Shown one piece after another: positions 35,754-47,245 of a stretch of 64,000 nt of DNA. Positions within the stretch are counted from its first letter, which is position 1; each line of letters begins with the position of its first letter. The stretch comes from Stenocarpella maydis (lineage: Eukaryota; Ascomycota; Sordariomycetes; Diaporthales; Diaporthaceae). Both the position numbers and the translations under genes were made by a program. The notes under the pieces were generated by a model. It had not been told where the DNA came from and did no database searches. It saw only the letters and a list, made by a program, of their open reading frames with translations. The DNA lies in assembly GCA_002270565.1 (NCBI GenBank), contig NQMI01000094.1, positions 1-64,000 on the forward strand. The letters are read 5' to 3'.

Positions 35754-38700
35754 GGCTGCCTGTGGAACAGGCAATAATTGACTGTTTCTTGGTAGCGGAA
35801 TGAAAAGAAGATGAAGCCAACAAGTGTCAAACCCCAAGTGACACTCGCCGTGTCTTTGCACAGCTGTGATAGCTAGCGGCGGTTTTGCCTTGGGGACAAG
35901 ACCTTGATCTTTGGTCCGGCTGTAGAAAGCTGGCTTTAGTCAGCCGCTCACGAAGGGGATCAGGTAGTAAAGATACAGTTTGAGACTGTTAAGGAATAGC
36001 ACGACGATGCATGGGGTGTGCCCTCCTGCAAACGGACGGACGCATTCTCACATGCAAAGTCACACGGTCGCTTATGCTTTCCCGCATGCCACCCCCGCCA
36101 AACACTCGGATCTGGCGACGGGACCCTCAGTCTTGAATCAGGCAGTTGTTAGTGCAGTGTCCGAGCCGGCCACTTTATTTTCTTATTTTCTTGCACAACG
36201 GACGCACGAACATCTCTTTGCCCTCCCACTGCATGCGCCGAACCAGTGATGTCAAGACCCCTCCGACCAGTCCCCACGGGCAAGTTTAGTATGCATGTGT
36301 TTGTGTTGTGTACACTCGGGCGCTTCGGAGTTTATTTCCAAGAGGCAGCGCAGGTATCACGCTTGCCACGACTACCGGTAGCCCGCCGAAACCAGGCTGC
36401 AAACTCTAATAAATTGGTCCCCAGTCTGGGGGGCGGGGCGGGGGCCGGGGGGCGGTGTGTTGCGTTATGTGCGTGAGGATGCGTGCGCGTGTTACCAGGC
36501 GTACAAGAGTTTGATAGTGAGTAGATGAGTAAGTAGATCAGATTACGGTTAGCTGAAGAGGGCGGTGGCCGCACAGGAGCGAGCAATGCACACTAGCTTT
36601 CAACCTGGAATAGCGTGGGCGAGCGGGAGGCGTTTCCTCTGGAACCGCGTGGGGCAAAAGGAGAGGCTAGGCGTGCATGGCGAGGATCTGGGCACAGTAT
36701 TTCCTGTTGCGTGCTCCTGGTGTTCTCCCCACTACGGTAACGCATCACGGACGGTGACACTTGGACCAAAAGTGGGCAGGCGATTCCTCCCGAGCCTCTT
36801 AGCTGGCTCGGGCGACCGCGAACACATGGATGATCGCGAGCTCGGCTAACCTATCTCGCTCTTCGTTGCCCGTCGACGAAGAAAAGAAGCACTGCGCGGC
36901 AGTTCATGTCATGCCGGGCTATAGTGCTGACCATGCGGATGCCCTTTCACGTGGGGGAGTTGAAGATGACCGCTTTCTTCATGCACGATGGACGGGTGGG
37001 AGTGGACGAGCCGAGTGAGGAATAGGTGAGTAAAGATTCTGTCGGCAGAAGGTTCCAATCCTGCGAAGAGGCGGCGGCGGCGGCGGCGGCGGCGGCGGGC
37101 GGAGGGTCGAGCGGACTGACGGGCTGACGGGTCAGAGCGAGAGCATCCGGTCGGTCGAGGGAGGTACACTACTCTGCCCATTGGGTACAGGAGCATGCAG
37201 GCCCGTAGTTCGCGCGCGTTGCGTGGTTGTTGTTGTTGTGTGGGTGGGGTGGGGGTTGGGTTTTCTTGACGAGCTAGTGCAGTTCTGTGTAGGCTGTCCA
37301 ACGACGGGCTGAGAAAGGTAAACTTGTCCTGTCCTATCGTGACCTGTGGTTCGTCAAAGGGCTTTTCTTTCCTCGCGTCGGGCAGGGCGTGTCTGAGACA
37401 GCAATCCAATGCAAAGTCTGGGTCCGGCCCAGCCGAGTCGAGTTCAATCCGACTCCCCCGCGGGCTTTGTCAGCGGCTAGTTCGAATGCGGGCGATCTTG
37501 GAGTAGTATGGCTCGTCAGTATTCGGGAGGCCGAGATCCTGGGGTCTGGCGTCCGGCGTCGCGGTCTTTGCAGGAAGAAGTTGGGATGAAGTCATGGCTC
37601 GTATGAAGCGCTGGCCTGTGCGCCCGCATGTAACCATGCTGCCATGTTGGAAAGCGAGGCGCATCCGGTTCTGGATGTCTCAGCCGGTGGCTCGTGGAGT
37701 CGGTTGTCATCTTTTTTCCACATGCTAGCCCGCGGAGCGTTTGGGTTCCTGAGATTGCCGCAGAGAGTCGCCAGATAATAGATGGACGGACTGCTTCTCG
37801 AGTGGCTGTTCCTTTCCGGTCCTGACTTGCCCAGCACAGTCGGGCTCTGTAGGCAGCGCGGACGGGTGGGTGGATCAATCAAATTGGTGTGGTGGCAGGT
37901 GGTGAGGGCGACCACGCGTTGTGGCTGTGGCCGTGCGGGCAGTGATGGAATGGGCCGTGGAATAGACCCATGCGATCGTCATTTTGTTTCCAAGCCCTGC
38001 GCCTGGCTGTGCCCCCCCCCCCTCAGGTTTACCCTCCCCCCGTGCGTATACTGTGCCACTGTGCAGCGCAGCCACCGCGAGCTGGAGAGTTGTGGGTTCG
38101 TCGCAGGGACGTTGTTGAGGGCCCTGTCAGCCCATGACTACCAACCATCATCGATGTGTATGTAGTGTCGTGGTACGGAGTATCAATGGGCAAGGCTCTG
38201 CATCAGGTTAAGACGGGTTTCTGCACTGGCATGCCCTGCTTGGTAGCCGGGCCACTCCGGCCAACGTTCAAGATTCCATACGCAGCTGACAGCCTGCCAG
38301 CTCGACTCGACTCGGCTCGACTCGGCCTTGACTGGAGAACTGCTTGGACTGACTGACTTGAACACTGACGGGCATACTGGCTCTTGTCCCGACTGGCTGA
38401 TGTGCAGTGCCAGCCCAACAAGGGGCTCCACCTTGGCACATCCGGGACTGGGGGAGGGGGTGGTTGGATGGCAGGGCAGGATGGTGGTGAGAGGGGGCGA
38501 TAGGTACTACCCTCTACTCCGTATACTGCATGCAACTTCTTTTACACTTTCAGGCTCAAGCGCCTCATTATTATCATCCAGGCAGTCGGTCCAGCGCTGT
38601 GCTGTGCCTTCCCCACCGGACAGGGCTGGTAGCCCGGGTCGGTACCCTCTGGTTGGCGCTGAGCAGGCCCCTCGCTACCGTAGGTACCTGGCAACAGTGG

Positions 38701-39624
38701 CCCGATGCTACCTGAAGGCCTGCACCTTGGAACGCTTGGGGTTATCTACCAGCTTCTTTGGTCTGACCATGCGGGCGAGTTGCTGTCACTGTCAGTGCAG
38801 TGCAGTGCAGTGTGTTTCTGGGGCCCCCCCCCTTGCTCGAGGCGTGTTTGTGCTCCGCCTTGGCCGGCTCTGCGCTGCCTCTTGCCTCTCTCTCTCGTGC
38901 CTGTTCGCCTAGCCGTAGCCGTGTCCGTGTCGTGTCATTTTGTTATTCTCTAAAACATCGCTACTATTGCTGCTGGTTCTGCTGCTCCTCCTATACTATA
39001 GGTAGGTAGCTTTGCTTGCTTACTGTGCCACGCCCACCCACACCTGGCTTGCCTTGCATCCTGATTCCTCCTCGAACTGCATGGCAAGCCTCTCTCTCCT
39101 GTTCTCCCTTCTCCTCCTTCCCACCTTGAACTCCCCACCGGGTCCATGTGGAATTGATAGAGCACACAATTGTTTTTGTCGTGCCTCTCTCTTCTTGGCC
39201 CCCCTTTCCCCTTCTCCTAAATCCAGGTCCCGTGGCGCGCTGCTGGCTTTATCATCCCATCCATCCCCATCCCACCACCCTTTCACGCCATTCCCGACTC
39301 CGTCATTCCGTCCGGCTCAGCCCAGCCCAGACCCAGCCCAGACCCAGCCCGTCACTGCCGGAACTGCTCTGCCCCCTCCCCCGTCCTTTCTCATCATCTC
39401 TGCCCTCACCCACCTCAGCCTCTACACCTCGCCAGGCTTCTCTGCCTCTGCCCCCTCCGTCCCATCTCCAACCTCAATTCTCGTCCTCGTCCCCGTCCCC
39501 GTCCCAGTCCTCACCCTCGACCCCCGACCCTCGGTCAGGACCTCGACAACCTCCCCACCCCCGACAACCTGAGTCTCGACCCGGGTTGCCGTGTGGCCTC
39601 ATCGTTACCCATGTGGACATCATC
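35754..39624. other. 3.9-kb region without recognised genes
   Basis: Open frames are short and unconvincing. It contains a GGC trinucleotide run (about 37070-37096), a C homopolymer near 38013-38022, repeated CGACT/CGGCT units at about 38293-38330, and a long pyrimidine-rich stretch from about 39080 to 39560 directly ahead of the KH gene. CT-rich leaders of this kind are common before highly expressed fungal genes. The rest may be promoter or unannotated non-coding transcript. Confidence 0.5.
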
Positions 39625-42600
39625 ATGAACGCCATGAACAAGATAGCAAACATGAGAAACTGGTCAGAGCGGATGAGTCCCGCCTTTGGCATGTCTTCAA
39701 GGCCCAACCTGGGCATGTCCATGCAGGGTCTCCATCCTCACCACAAGATGGCGCCTCAGGGTGCCTCCCCCATAACTCCACCCCAGATCGGCGACTCCAT
39801 CATACACCACGCCTTCAACGTCCCATTCGCATCCGAGCTGGCCGGCCCCGACACCGAGGACATCCTGCATGCCACCACCGACGCCGTCCTGCGCTGGACA
39901 CACCCTGCCGAGGCACCCGACGATGTCCCCGTCTACGAGCTCCCCGTCCACACCGACAACCTCGCCAAGCTGAGGAAGATGTGCAAGGACATCACCACCA
40001 GCCCCCTTCCCATCGAGGCCCATGTCATCTCCACGATCCCCAAGCACGTCAAGGGCCAGGTCACCACCGTCTGCCTCTCCGGCTCGCACGAGCTGGTCTG
40101 GCAGACCCGCGAGAAGATCCTCAACGAGACCCCTCTGTCTCTGGTGTGTACATGCCCGCCATGCTCAACTGCTTTTCCCCGCCCTCCCGCCGAGACACGT
40201 CTCGACTGACCCCTAACAGCGCTGCACCACGGTCGACATTGACGGTGACATGGTGGCCGATATCAACGCCGGCTCCCTCAAGCACGTCGTGACCGAAACA
40301 ATCGACAAGATCTCCGCCTTCTGCGGCGTCGACATCTTCCTGCTCGGGCCCAAGCTCACCCCCATTGTCGATGGCGTGAACGGTGATATCGAAGTTCGAA
40401 GGGACCAGCGTTGGCGTGTCGCCATCTACGGCGACATTCTGTCTTCTGAACACGCAAAAACACGCATTTTAGTCTCGATTGACCAGTGGGTAGGTCTCAC
40501 CAAAAGAAAAGCCCGTCTTTCGAGGGCAGATTGTGCTAATTTTTGGACAGCTTGGTCGAATCATTGATATGATACACATGGACTTCACCCTACAGCAGGC
40601 AATCTGTGGTCGTAACCGGAAGAACATCAAGCTTATCGAGTCCGCCACCGGGACTGCCATCTACTTCCCTCCGCCATACTCGAGATACTTTCGGTACTGT
40701 CCCAAGAACGCATCACCGCGGGATCCGAACGAGATTATCATCACCGGAGACAAACCTCGGCAGATTGAGCTTGCGAAGCTCAAGCTGGGCGATTTGCTGA
40801 ATTGCTGCAGGCTATATGTCAAGGATGTTCCCATGCCCCCGGAGAAGGTCGACACGATTCTCTTGACTCGGCTGGATAAGGTGCGAAAGATTGTCGAGGC
40901 CAATGGTAGTTACATTCAGTTTCCGCCACTGGGATCGCGGTCGACTCCGGTCCGAATCCAGGCTACTGAGAATCCGCACATCGAGCGAACCGTTCGGGAG
41001 CTCATGTCTCTTGTAAGTGTACTGGTGGGCTGCATTCCGTTATTTTTGCTGACGCGGTTTTCAGGCTGGTCAATTCTACAGCGGATTCTGGGCAGCTCAG
41101 CCGGACGGCCGGAGGCTGCCGGAGGATAACGACATCAGACTCATGCTTGGAGACATCTGTGCGAACTCTGATGCCGAGATTTCATTTCAGCGCCTGTCCT
41201 TTACCATCGATGGCTCCGACGACGCGGTCAAGGCAGCGCTACACGTGATCTCTCAGATCAAGTTTGTGACACAGACACAGTACACCATCAGAGTCAAGAT
41301 TGAGCTAGCGAACGAGCACAAGGAGTTCGTCAGCGGCAAGAAGAACGGCAAGATCAACAAGATCATGGGACAGAGTACAACCCCTCGAGGCCCACACCTA
41401 ATCTGATTCACGTTGAAGCTGTGACTGACCAAGGACACAGGTAACGTTCAAATCATGTTCGAGAACTTCGGCGAGTACAACTTCAACATCGACGTCAACG
41501 CCTCTTCCTATGACTCGATGAAGCAGGGTCTGGGCCTGGTGGAACAGGAGATGCCAGCTTCAATCTCGTTCCACGTGCCTGACCAGTACCACAAGCGGAT
41601 CATCGGCATCGGCGGCCAGCACATCCAACGCATCATGAAGAAGCACTCCGTCTTCGTCAAGTTCTCCAATGCTCAAGAGCGCAGTAAGTCCATGGCGTGA
41701 TAGCGTGCCTGGAACCAGGGCATCAAGAAGCTGACGTTCATAAGACGGCATGATTCGCGAAGATGAGGACAACGCCCTGGATAACGTCATCTGCCGCACC
41801 CCCGCGCGGAATGCCCAGAACCTAGAACTTGTCAAGTCCGAGATCCTGGAGATGGTCGACCGTGTCGACTCTGAGTTCACGTCCCAAGTTGTGCCCGTCG
41901 ATCGTTTGTATCATCGCCAGCTGCTCGCCCGTCTTTCGGATATTGCGATCATGGAGAAGAAATGGAACTGCAAGATCATTTTCCCCAGCACGGAACAGGC
42001 CAGCGATGAGGTTACTTTCACTGGGCCCCAGTGGCAGGTGCCTCTCTGTGTGGACGAATTTTTAGTATGTCTTGTGATGCCGAGAGTCTCATACTCATCA
42101 AATCATATATTAACCATCTCCAGGGTATGGTTCCTGACAACCACGAACTCGTTCTGGCTCGCACGCCGGCTTTGATCAAGTACCTGGAATCTCCCGAATT
42201 TGTCAACGAAGTTGTGCAGAAGCTCAAGGCACAGCATGAGGTCGACCTGACCGTTCACCAGAACCCATCGGAGCTCACCGAAGATGGCAAGCCGACGGTC
42301 ACCCTCCTCTGGACTTTCACTCGGAACAACGCTGGTGGTCTGCGTGATGCAATAGAGCTCCTTCACGGGTACTTCGCCACTGCGGGTGTAGAGGAGACTA
42401 TTATCAAGGGATCCATGCCTCGGCCCAAGTCTGACACGTTCGAGGAGTCTCTCCAATACTTCGACTCCAAGCTCCTGCAACACGCCCCGACAACGGTCGC
42501 CACCGACTCGCCCACAAAGACTGCCTTCGGCGACGAGGTGGCTCGCGAGCGCAGCACGATCTTTGACAAGCTTCGAAAGCCTGGAAGCATGTCCTCCATC

Positions 42601-42954
42601 TCATCTTTCCTGGACCGCCGCAAGAACAGTTCTCATTCTGCCAGCAACTTCTTCAAGGGCTCTAGCAACGTGTCCAAGTCATCCCTCATCTCCATTGAAT
42701 CAACCCGCAGCTTCAATGCTGAACGTAACCCCTGGAACGACAGCGGTGTAAACCTTCCCGACGACGACAGCCCATGGCCAAACCGTCCCTTCGGCAACGG
42801 CGCCGAACACAAGCCGACGCCCAACGGCATCGCCCAACCCGGCGATGTCACCCCCCGTCACAATGCACGACAGTCCGCTGACAGCGGGCGTCCTTCCACT
42901 GCTCATTCTACGAATTCTGGATACCCCGGTCCTATTGGTGGACCATACCATTAG
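39625..42954 (+). CDS. Multi-KH-domain RNA-binding protein (vigilin/BicC-like)
   Basis: Cytoplasmic RNA-binding protein of 984 residues, predicted from fold. Seven exons: 39625-40143, 40220-40489, 40551-41012, 41065-41374, 41441-41683, 41745-42064 and 42124-42954. All phases close, and introns are 52-76 bp with clear branch sites. Several KH-like modules are visible. One at about 264-305 has GRIIDMI and ICGRNRKNIKLIE, where the GxxG loop is altered to GRNR. Another near 571 has the canonical-looking IIGIGGQHIQRIM. A third has KKNGKINKIMGQS at the exon 4/5 junction. The C-terminal 190 residues are Ser/Asn/Pro-rich and disordered. The start is the first ATG after the long CT-rich leader; a second in-frame ATG lies three codons later. 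Exact orthology (Scp160, BicC or another KH family) is not decidable by eye. Confidence 0.88.
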
Positions 42955-44081
42955 ATGTCTTCGTTTTTAGAACCACTTGCGTCAAAATACCCGGCTGGAT
43001 ATACCCTGGCGTAGAAAAATACCCGGAATGTTGTTGCATTTTGGTCGGCCCGATTCGTCTTGATTCTTCTGTTTTGCAAGTTTGCCGCCGCTCGAGTTCT
43101 GGCCTTCGTTCTAGGCCTTGCCTGTTATTGCGCGTCCGCTCTTCATTTGAGGACGCGAGCTTGGAAGTGGGCAAAGCCCATGGCTTGGCCTCGAAAGGTC
43201 GTAAGTGGGCCTCGCTGTCCTGCTCTTGTTCGATTTCTCTTGGCGTTTTTAAGAGACCCAGTCATTTGGTTTTTTCCTGTTTCTTTGCCTTTATTCTTGC
43301 CTTTTTTTGTGTCCCCCCCCCCAAGCGAAGATTCCAGTATATCATGCCCTGGTCGCCGTCATCTCTATATGCCCTGCATGGGACAGCCAACAGGCAGATG
43401 TCTTGTACTTCGACTACTTACTAGTTGGCAAGAAATGGGAAGGTCCCGTTGAATGGTGGAACGCTACTGATGATACCTGTTTCCGAGACGGATATATGGG
43501 AGCGAAAGATCGATGCCTGTATGAAAGGGAGGGAAGTGTGGATTTGCGACTCGGGAGCGGTACATGGACGCCAAGGGTATGGAGGTGCAAGGGAAGTTTC
43601 TTTTATGGTTTTACCTATAGCGATGGCAGAAATACAGATGATACCCACTCACCACCTTTCATGTGACGCCGCGCACAAGTGACCGAATTGTTCTGTTTGG
43701 CTCGGTTTTCACAGGTGGTAGTATACAGTGTTGCACGGCAAGTAGTCTGAGCCCCGTATAGAGGCCATCATGTGTGGTTTCGTGAAATGCTAAATGCGTA
43801 GTACCACACCAACCACCAAATATGTTGAGCGTTGCCAGAAAGTCGACATGCAGATGCCTAGCGCAGAGCTTTTTAAACAACAATATATTCCCTCACTAAC
43901 GATCCAACCACAAACATTGCATATTCATTATTCCATACCGTCCGGCAGATACCCCCACTCCCCCCTTCCCCCTTCCCCCCTGGGGGGGGGGGAGAAAAAC
44001 CAGATTGAAATCAAAATGACCAGATTGGAAGTCCCGAACACTCAAAGGACCCCCTGCCCTCCCTTCCCCACCGTGTCCAGA
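42955..44081. other. Convergent 3' intergenic region
   Basis: This lies between the KH gene (+) and the channel gene (-). It contains a C homopolymer near 43313-43322 and a C-rich then G-rich stretch at about 43951-43991 that can pair as an inverted repeat. No gene is seen. Confidence 0.5.
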
Positions 44082-46461
44082 TCATGCGGCAGGCTCTGTG
44101 TGCTGGTTGGCATCTCTGCTCCTCTCCCTCTGCATGGAGATGATCAGATCGGTCAGCCTGTCGATCTTGGAGCTCAGCTCGGCGATCTTGACATCCACGT
44201 CGGACGGGGCGTCCATGTCATCACTGGCGATGTCCGGGTCTGCGGACAGGGCGCTGATGGCCGGGGCTGAGACGGGCCGTAGCGTAGGAGCACCAGCGGC
44301 GACAGAGCGGTGCTGGCGCTGCTGCTGCTGCTGGTAGTGAGCATACGCGGAGGACGACGACGCCGGACGGATCTTGGCCCGGGACAGCATCCGCTGGGCG
44401 GCGGAGCCGCCGCTTCCGCCCAGGGCGGCCTCGAGGCGGGGGCCCTTAAAGCCGGAGAACTCGTCGCTGGCAACCTTGCCCCTGACGAGCTCGTAGAGGA
44501 GAATCACGCCAACGATGGGGAGGTGGGTTGCCTTGAGGAGGAGGATGCGGGATGCGCGGAACTTGTTGTCCGAGGGGAGTACGAGGCGGAGGGGCCGGAA
44601 GATGACGAGGGCGAGGAGGTTGAAGGGGGGGTAGAAATGGGTAAGGCGGTTCGAGGTGGAGGCCTCGAGGACGTAGACCGAGTAGACGTAGAGGTACTCC
44701 TCACGGGCGTGGCTCATGACGCGGGAGAAGGACTGCAGCATTGGGAGTTAGCTTGTAAAGCGTCGAAAAGGCCACAATCTGGCCATTGCTTTTGGTACAG
44801 GCTCCACGAAGGAGATTGTTCTTCCCAAGCAAGTTAAAAGCGTCTCTGGAAGCTTGCTTACGTTCGAGAGCATACCCGTCAGGCTGCCCATCAGGAGGAT
44901 GCTAGAGAGCGTCACGAATATGAACATGAGCGGTGGGCCGAAGAAGGGGTCGATCTGGTTCATGATATCAAACCCAATGTAGCTCGAGCCGTCTGATGGA
45001 AAACCGGTCAGTGAGTGCTTCAAACAGAGGACCCGAAGAAGTGGAGTATAAGAAAGGAGCAAGTCGCTTGGATGTAACAGTCGATATGACAGCGGAGCGC
45101 TGGGGGGTTACTCACAAAATATCTTGGCCAAGTTCATGGTCATAGCAGCGAGAGTCTGCAATGAACGGTAAGCAAGATGCCACTGGATAGGTCGAAAGAG
45201 AACGCATGGGCATACGGAATACTTACAAAGGTTTCGCGGGCAACTAGTGTAAAGGTCGTCAAGAATCCCAGGTACACTATAAAGACGAGGACCATGAATT
45301 TCACGAAATCCTTGCCCATCTCCTTCAGGCAAGGGATAAGTGTGCCCCAGTAGGGAGATAGAGATAGAACGGAGCAGACGCGCGGGACCATAAACAGAGC
45401 CAGCAGGGCCAGGACGTCAAAGGACCGCCCGATGAGCTCCTCATCGTGCTTTGAGAGACCGATGATCCCTTTCGTACAATATTAGCATGGCGTTGAATGC
45501 AGGGGTCCATCTGACTTACTCAGCACAGAGAATAACAATCCGATAAAAATCATGGTAATATCGAACAGGTTCCATATCTGCGGTTGAGAGTGGGTGAGCA
45601 GGCTGTGTCAAGACGCGTGACTGAGCGGAGTGACTGACATCTGCAGCGTAGAAGATCGACCCGGCATCAACATACTCGCTGAGCTCGTCATAAGCAAAAG
45701 CCAGGAACCAAATGTAGAGCAAGACCTCGTTGGCGCTGATCTTCTCTGGGTTCCTCTCAACCAGGACGGAGTAGTACAGAAACAGGAAGATGACGAAGAA
45801 GACGACCTCAAATGACTTGAGGTACTTTGGAACGCGAAGGCGCGAAAACGGGTCGGCGGTTGCCTTGTTGTAGAACCGGGGCCGTTTGTCCGAGTCGACG
45901 GCGAGCTGGTCCCAGAAGACTATGTCCCCATTCCAAATACCAGTAATAATCTTCTGGACGACATGTTGACTGAGGAACCGCTTGGCATCCGCAACAGCAG
46001 CAATCTCGAGGGCGTTGAGCGTGATGAAGGGCTTGGTGGGGTCCTCTTCGTCATCCTCCTGGGACATGGTCAGGCGCGAGATGGACTGCAGCAGCTGGTA
46101 GCGCTTGTTGCTGCCGGTGTTTGTGAACGTCTTCTTGGCCGAGCTGGCAGTGCCGGACAGACTCTGGGCGAGCAGCGCCGTGTTCTCGTCGGCCTCGTGC
46201 GACTGGGGGCCGTTCTCCTCGTCGCGAGGCCCGGCACCAGCACCGTCCACCAATGCGTCGTCCGGACCTGGGATCTCGTAAAGACAGCAGTTCATCACCT
46301 CCCTCTCAGAGAGGTCTGCGGCATTAAGAGTTAGCCTTTACGGTACTGAGGAAGACGTCTGATCAAAACACAGCGTGGAATAGGCCACACCGTGGCCATG
46401 GCTTGCTTTTATTGCATAGGCTCCAGGAAGGAGATTGCTGTTCCCAAGCCGGGTAAAAAAA

Positions 46462-46492
<31 letters not shown>

Positions 46493-47245
46493 TGGCCTCA
46501 GGAAACTGCTTACGGGTCAAGAAGCGCCCTGGGCGAGAACAGAAGTCAGCAATTTCTCGGAGCACGGTTGTTGGAGTAGTGTGAGGCCAGGGGCAAGCGA
46601 CTCACATGCGACGATCTCGGCAGCATTGGCGCGGGCCTCGTTGACGCCCTTATCCTCTGTTGCAGCCCCATAATGCCATCTCAAAGCCCTATGATATGTC
46701 TCTCAGCAAGCCGTATAGTGAGCGAGTGGTGAGTAGATGGGTGCCCGCGCTATGCAGACGAGCGTATGCCCGGATGTGGAGCCATTGCGGATCGGGACGT
46801 CGAAGACGCCCCACAGGACTTGCATGCTGTGGTCCACAGCAGACCGTGCAGAGGGGACCCATCACATCGGCATGACTTACAAGAGGGCATTGACGATGGC
46901 AGGGTGCGAGCACTGGGTGCTGAGATGTTCAACCAAGGTCCTCAGGCCCTGACCTGCACTGGTAGTCCGAAGCTGCTCGAAGGTTACGGGAAGCACAACC
47001 ACGGCATTGAAGTAGCTGCCAGGAGAGACATGATTAGTGTGTGTTCGGAGCAGCGCCCATGTAAAAACCAAGACTGGGCGGTTCCTGACGTACACTGATA
47101 GCTTCTTGATCGTTTCCCTGAAGGAATCATCTTGATTGATGTCAGGCAGGCAGTAGCCGCAGTCGACCCGCATGCCCATTGGGGAGGGCGAGCGTGGGGG
47201 CTCGTCAGCCCCAGGCTGTTTACGTGACTTGACGCGTATGGGCAT
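44082..47245 (-). CDS. yvc1: Yvc1-like TRP-type cation channel
   Basis: Predicted vacuolar calcium-permeable channel, 727 residues (yeast Yvc1 is 675). Ten exons on the minus strand: 47245-47094, 47015-46881, 46688-46606, 46528-46514, 46315-45639, 45577-45520, 45468-45227, 45155-45116, 44992-44862 and 44732-44082. One exon is only 15 nt. The N-terminal cytoplasmic part includes RFLTHLSEREVMNCCLYEIP. Membrane segments follow at about 298-320 (FEVVFFVIFLFLYYSVLV), 328-345, 355-373 (IWNLFDITMIFIGLLFSVL), 388-410, 425-447 (FMVLVFIVYLGFLTTFTLV) and 485-508 (PLMFIFVTLSSILLMGSL), with the pore loop before the last. The C-terminal tail has poly-Gln and ends in a heptad-like helix (KIAELSSKIDRLTDLI). 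Introns 44733-44861 and 46316-46513 are homologous to each other and to one in another gene (introner-like). Confidence 0.9.
44733..44861 (-). repeat. Introner-like intron, copy B (in the channel gene)
   Basis: A 129-bp phase-0 intron with donor GTAAGC, branch GCTAAC and acceptor GCTGCAG. In the sense direction it shares with copies A and C the blocks CAATCTCCTTC, TGGAGCC, a GGCCA...TGGCC inverted repeat, AAGCTAACTC and AATGCTG near the acceptor. It is the shortest copy and lacks the long T-rich tract. Confidence 0.85.
46316..46513 (-). repeat. Introner-like intron, copy A (in the channel gene)
   Basis: A 198-bp phase-1 intron with donor GTAAGC, branch GCTAAC and acceptor GCCGCAG. It aligns to copy C over about 140 bases with few gaps: CAATCTCCTTCCTGGAGCC, CCATGGCCAC, TGTGGCCTATTCC, GCTAACTCTTAATGC. 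A TTTA microsatellite of about nine units lies between the donor and the shared core. Confidence 0.88.
46453..46492. repeat. AAAT microsatellite inside introner copy A
   Basis: A run of AAAT units (TTTA on the gene's sense strand) near the 5' splice site of the intron. In copy C a poly-T/TA tract occupies the same place. Confidence 0.9.

Noticed and set aside
37040..37070. GGTTCCAATCC resembling a tRNA B box
   Set aside because: No matching A box, acceptor stem or anticodon arm could be folded around it.
38328..38912. A 194-codon open frame ahead of the KH gene
   Set aside because: It covers simple repeats and a Ser/Leu/Cys-rich composition typical of non-coding CT-rich DNA; no splice-compatible extension to the KH gene was found.
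46689..46880. Possible introner copy in intron 2 of the channel gene
   Set aside because: It is long and has its own palindrome (TGCTGTGG/CCACAGCA) but shares no aligned block with copies A, B and C.
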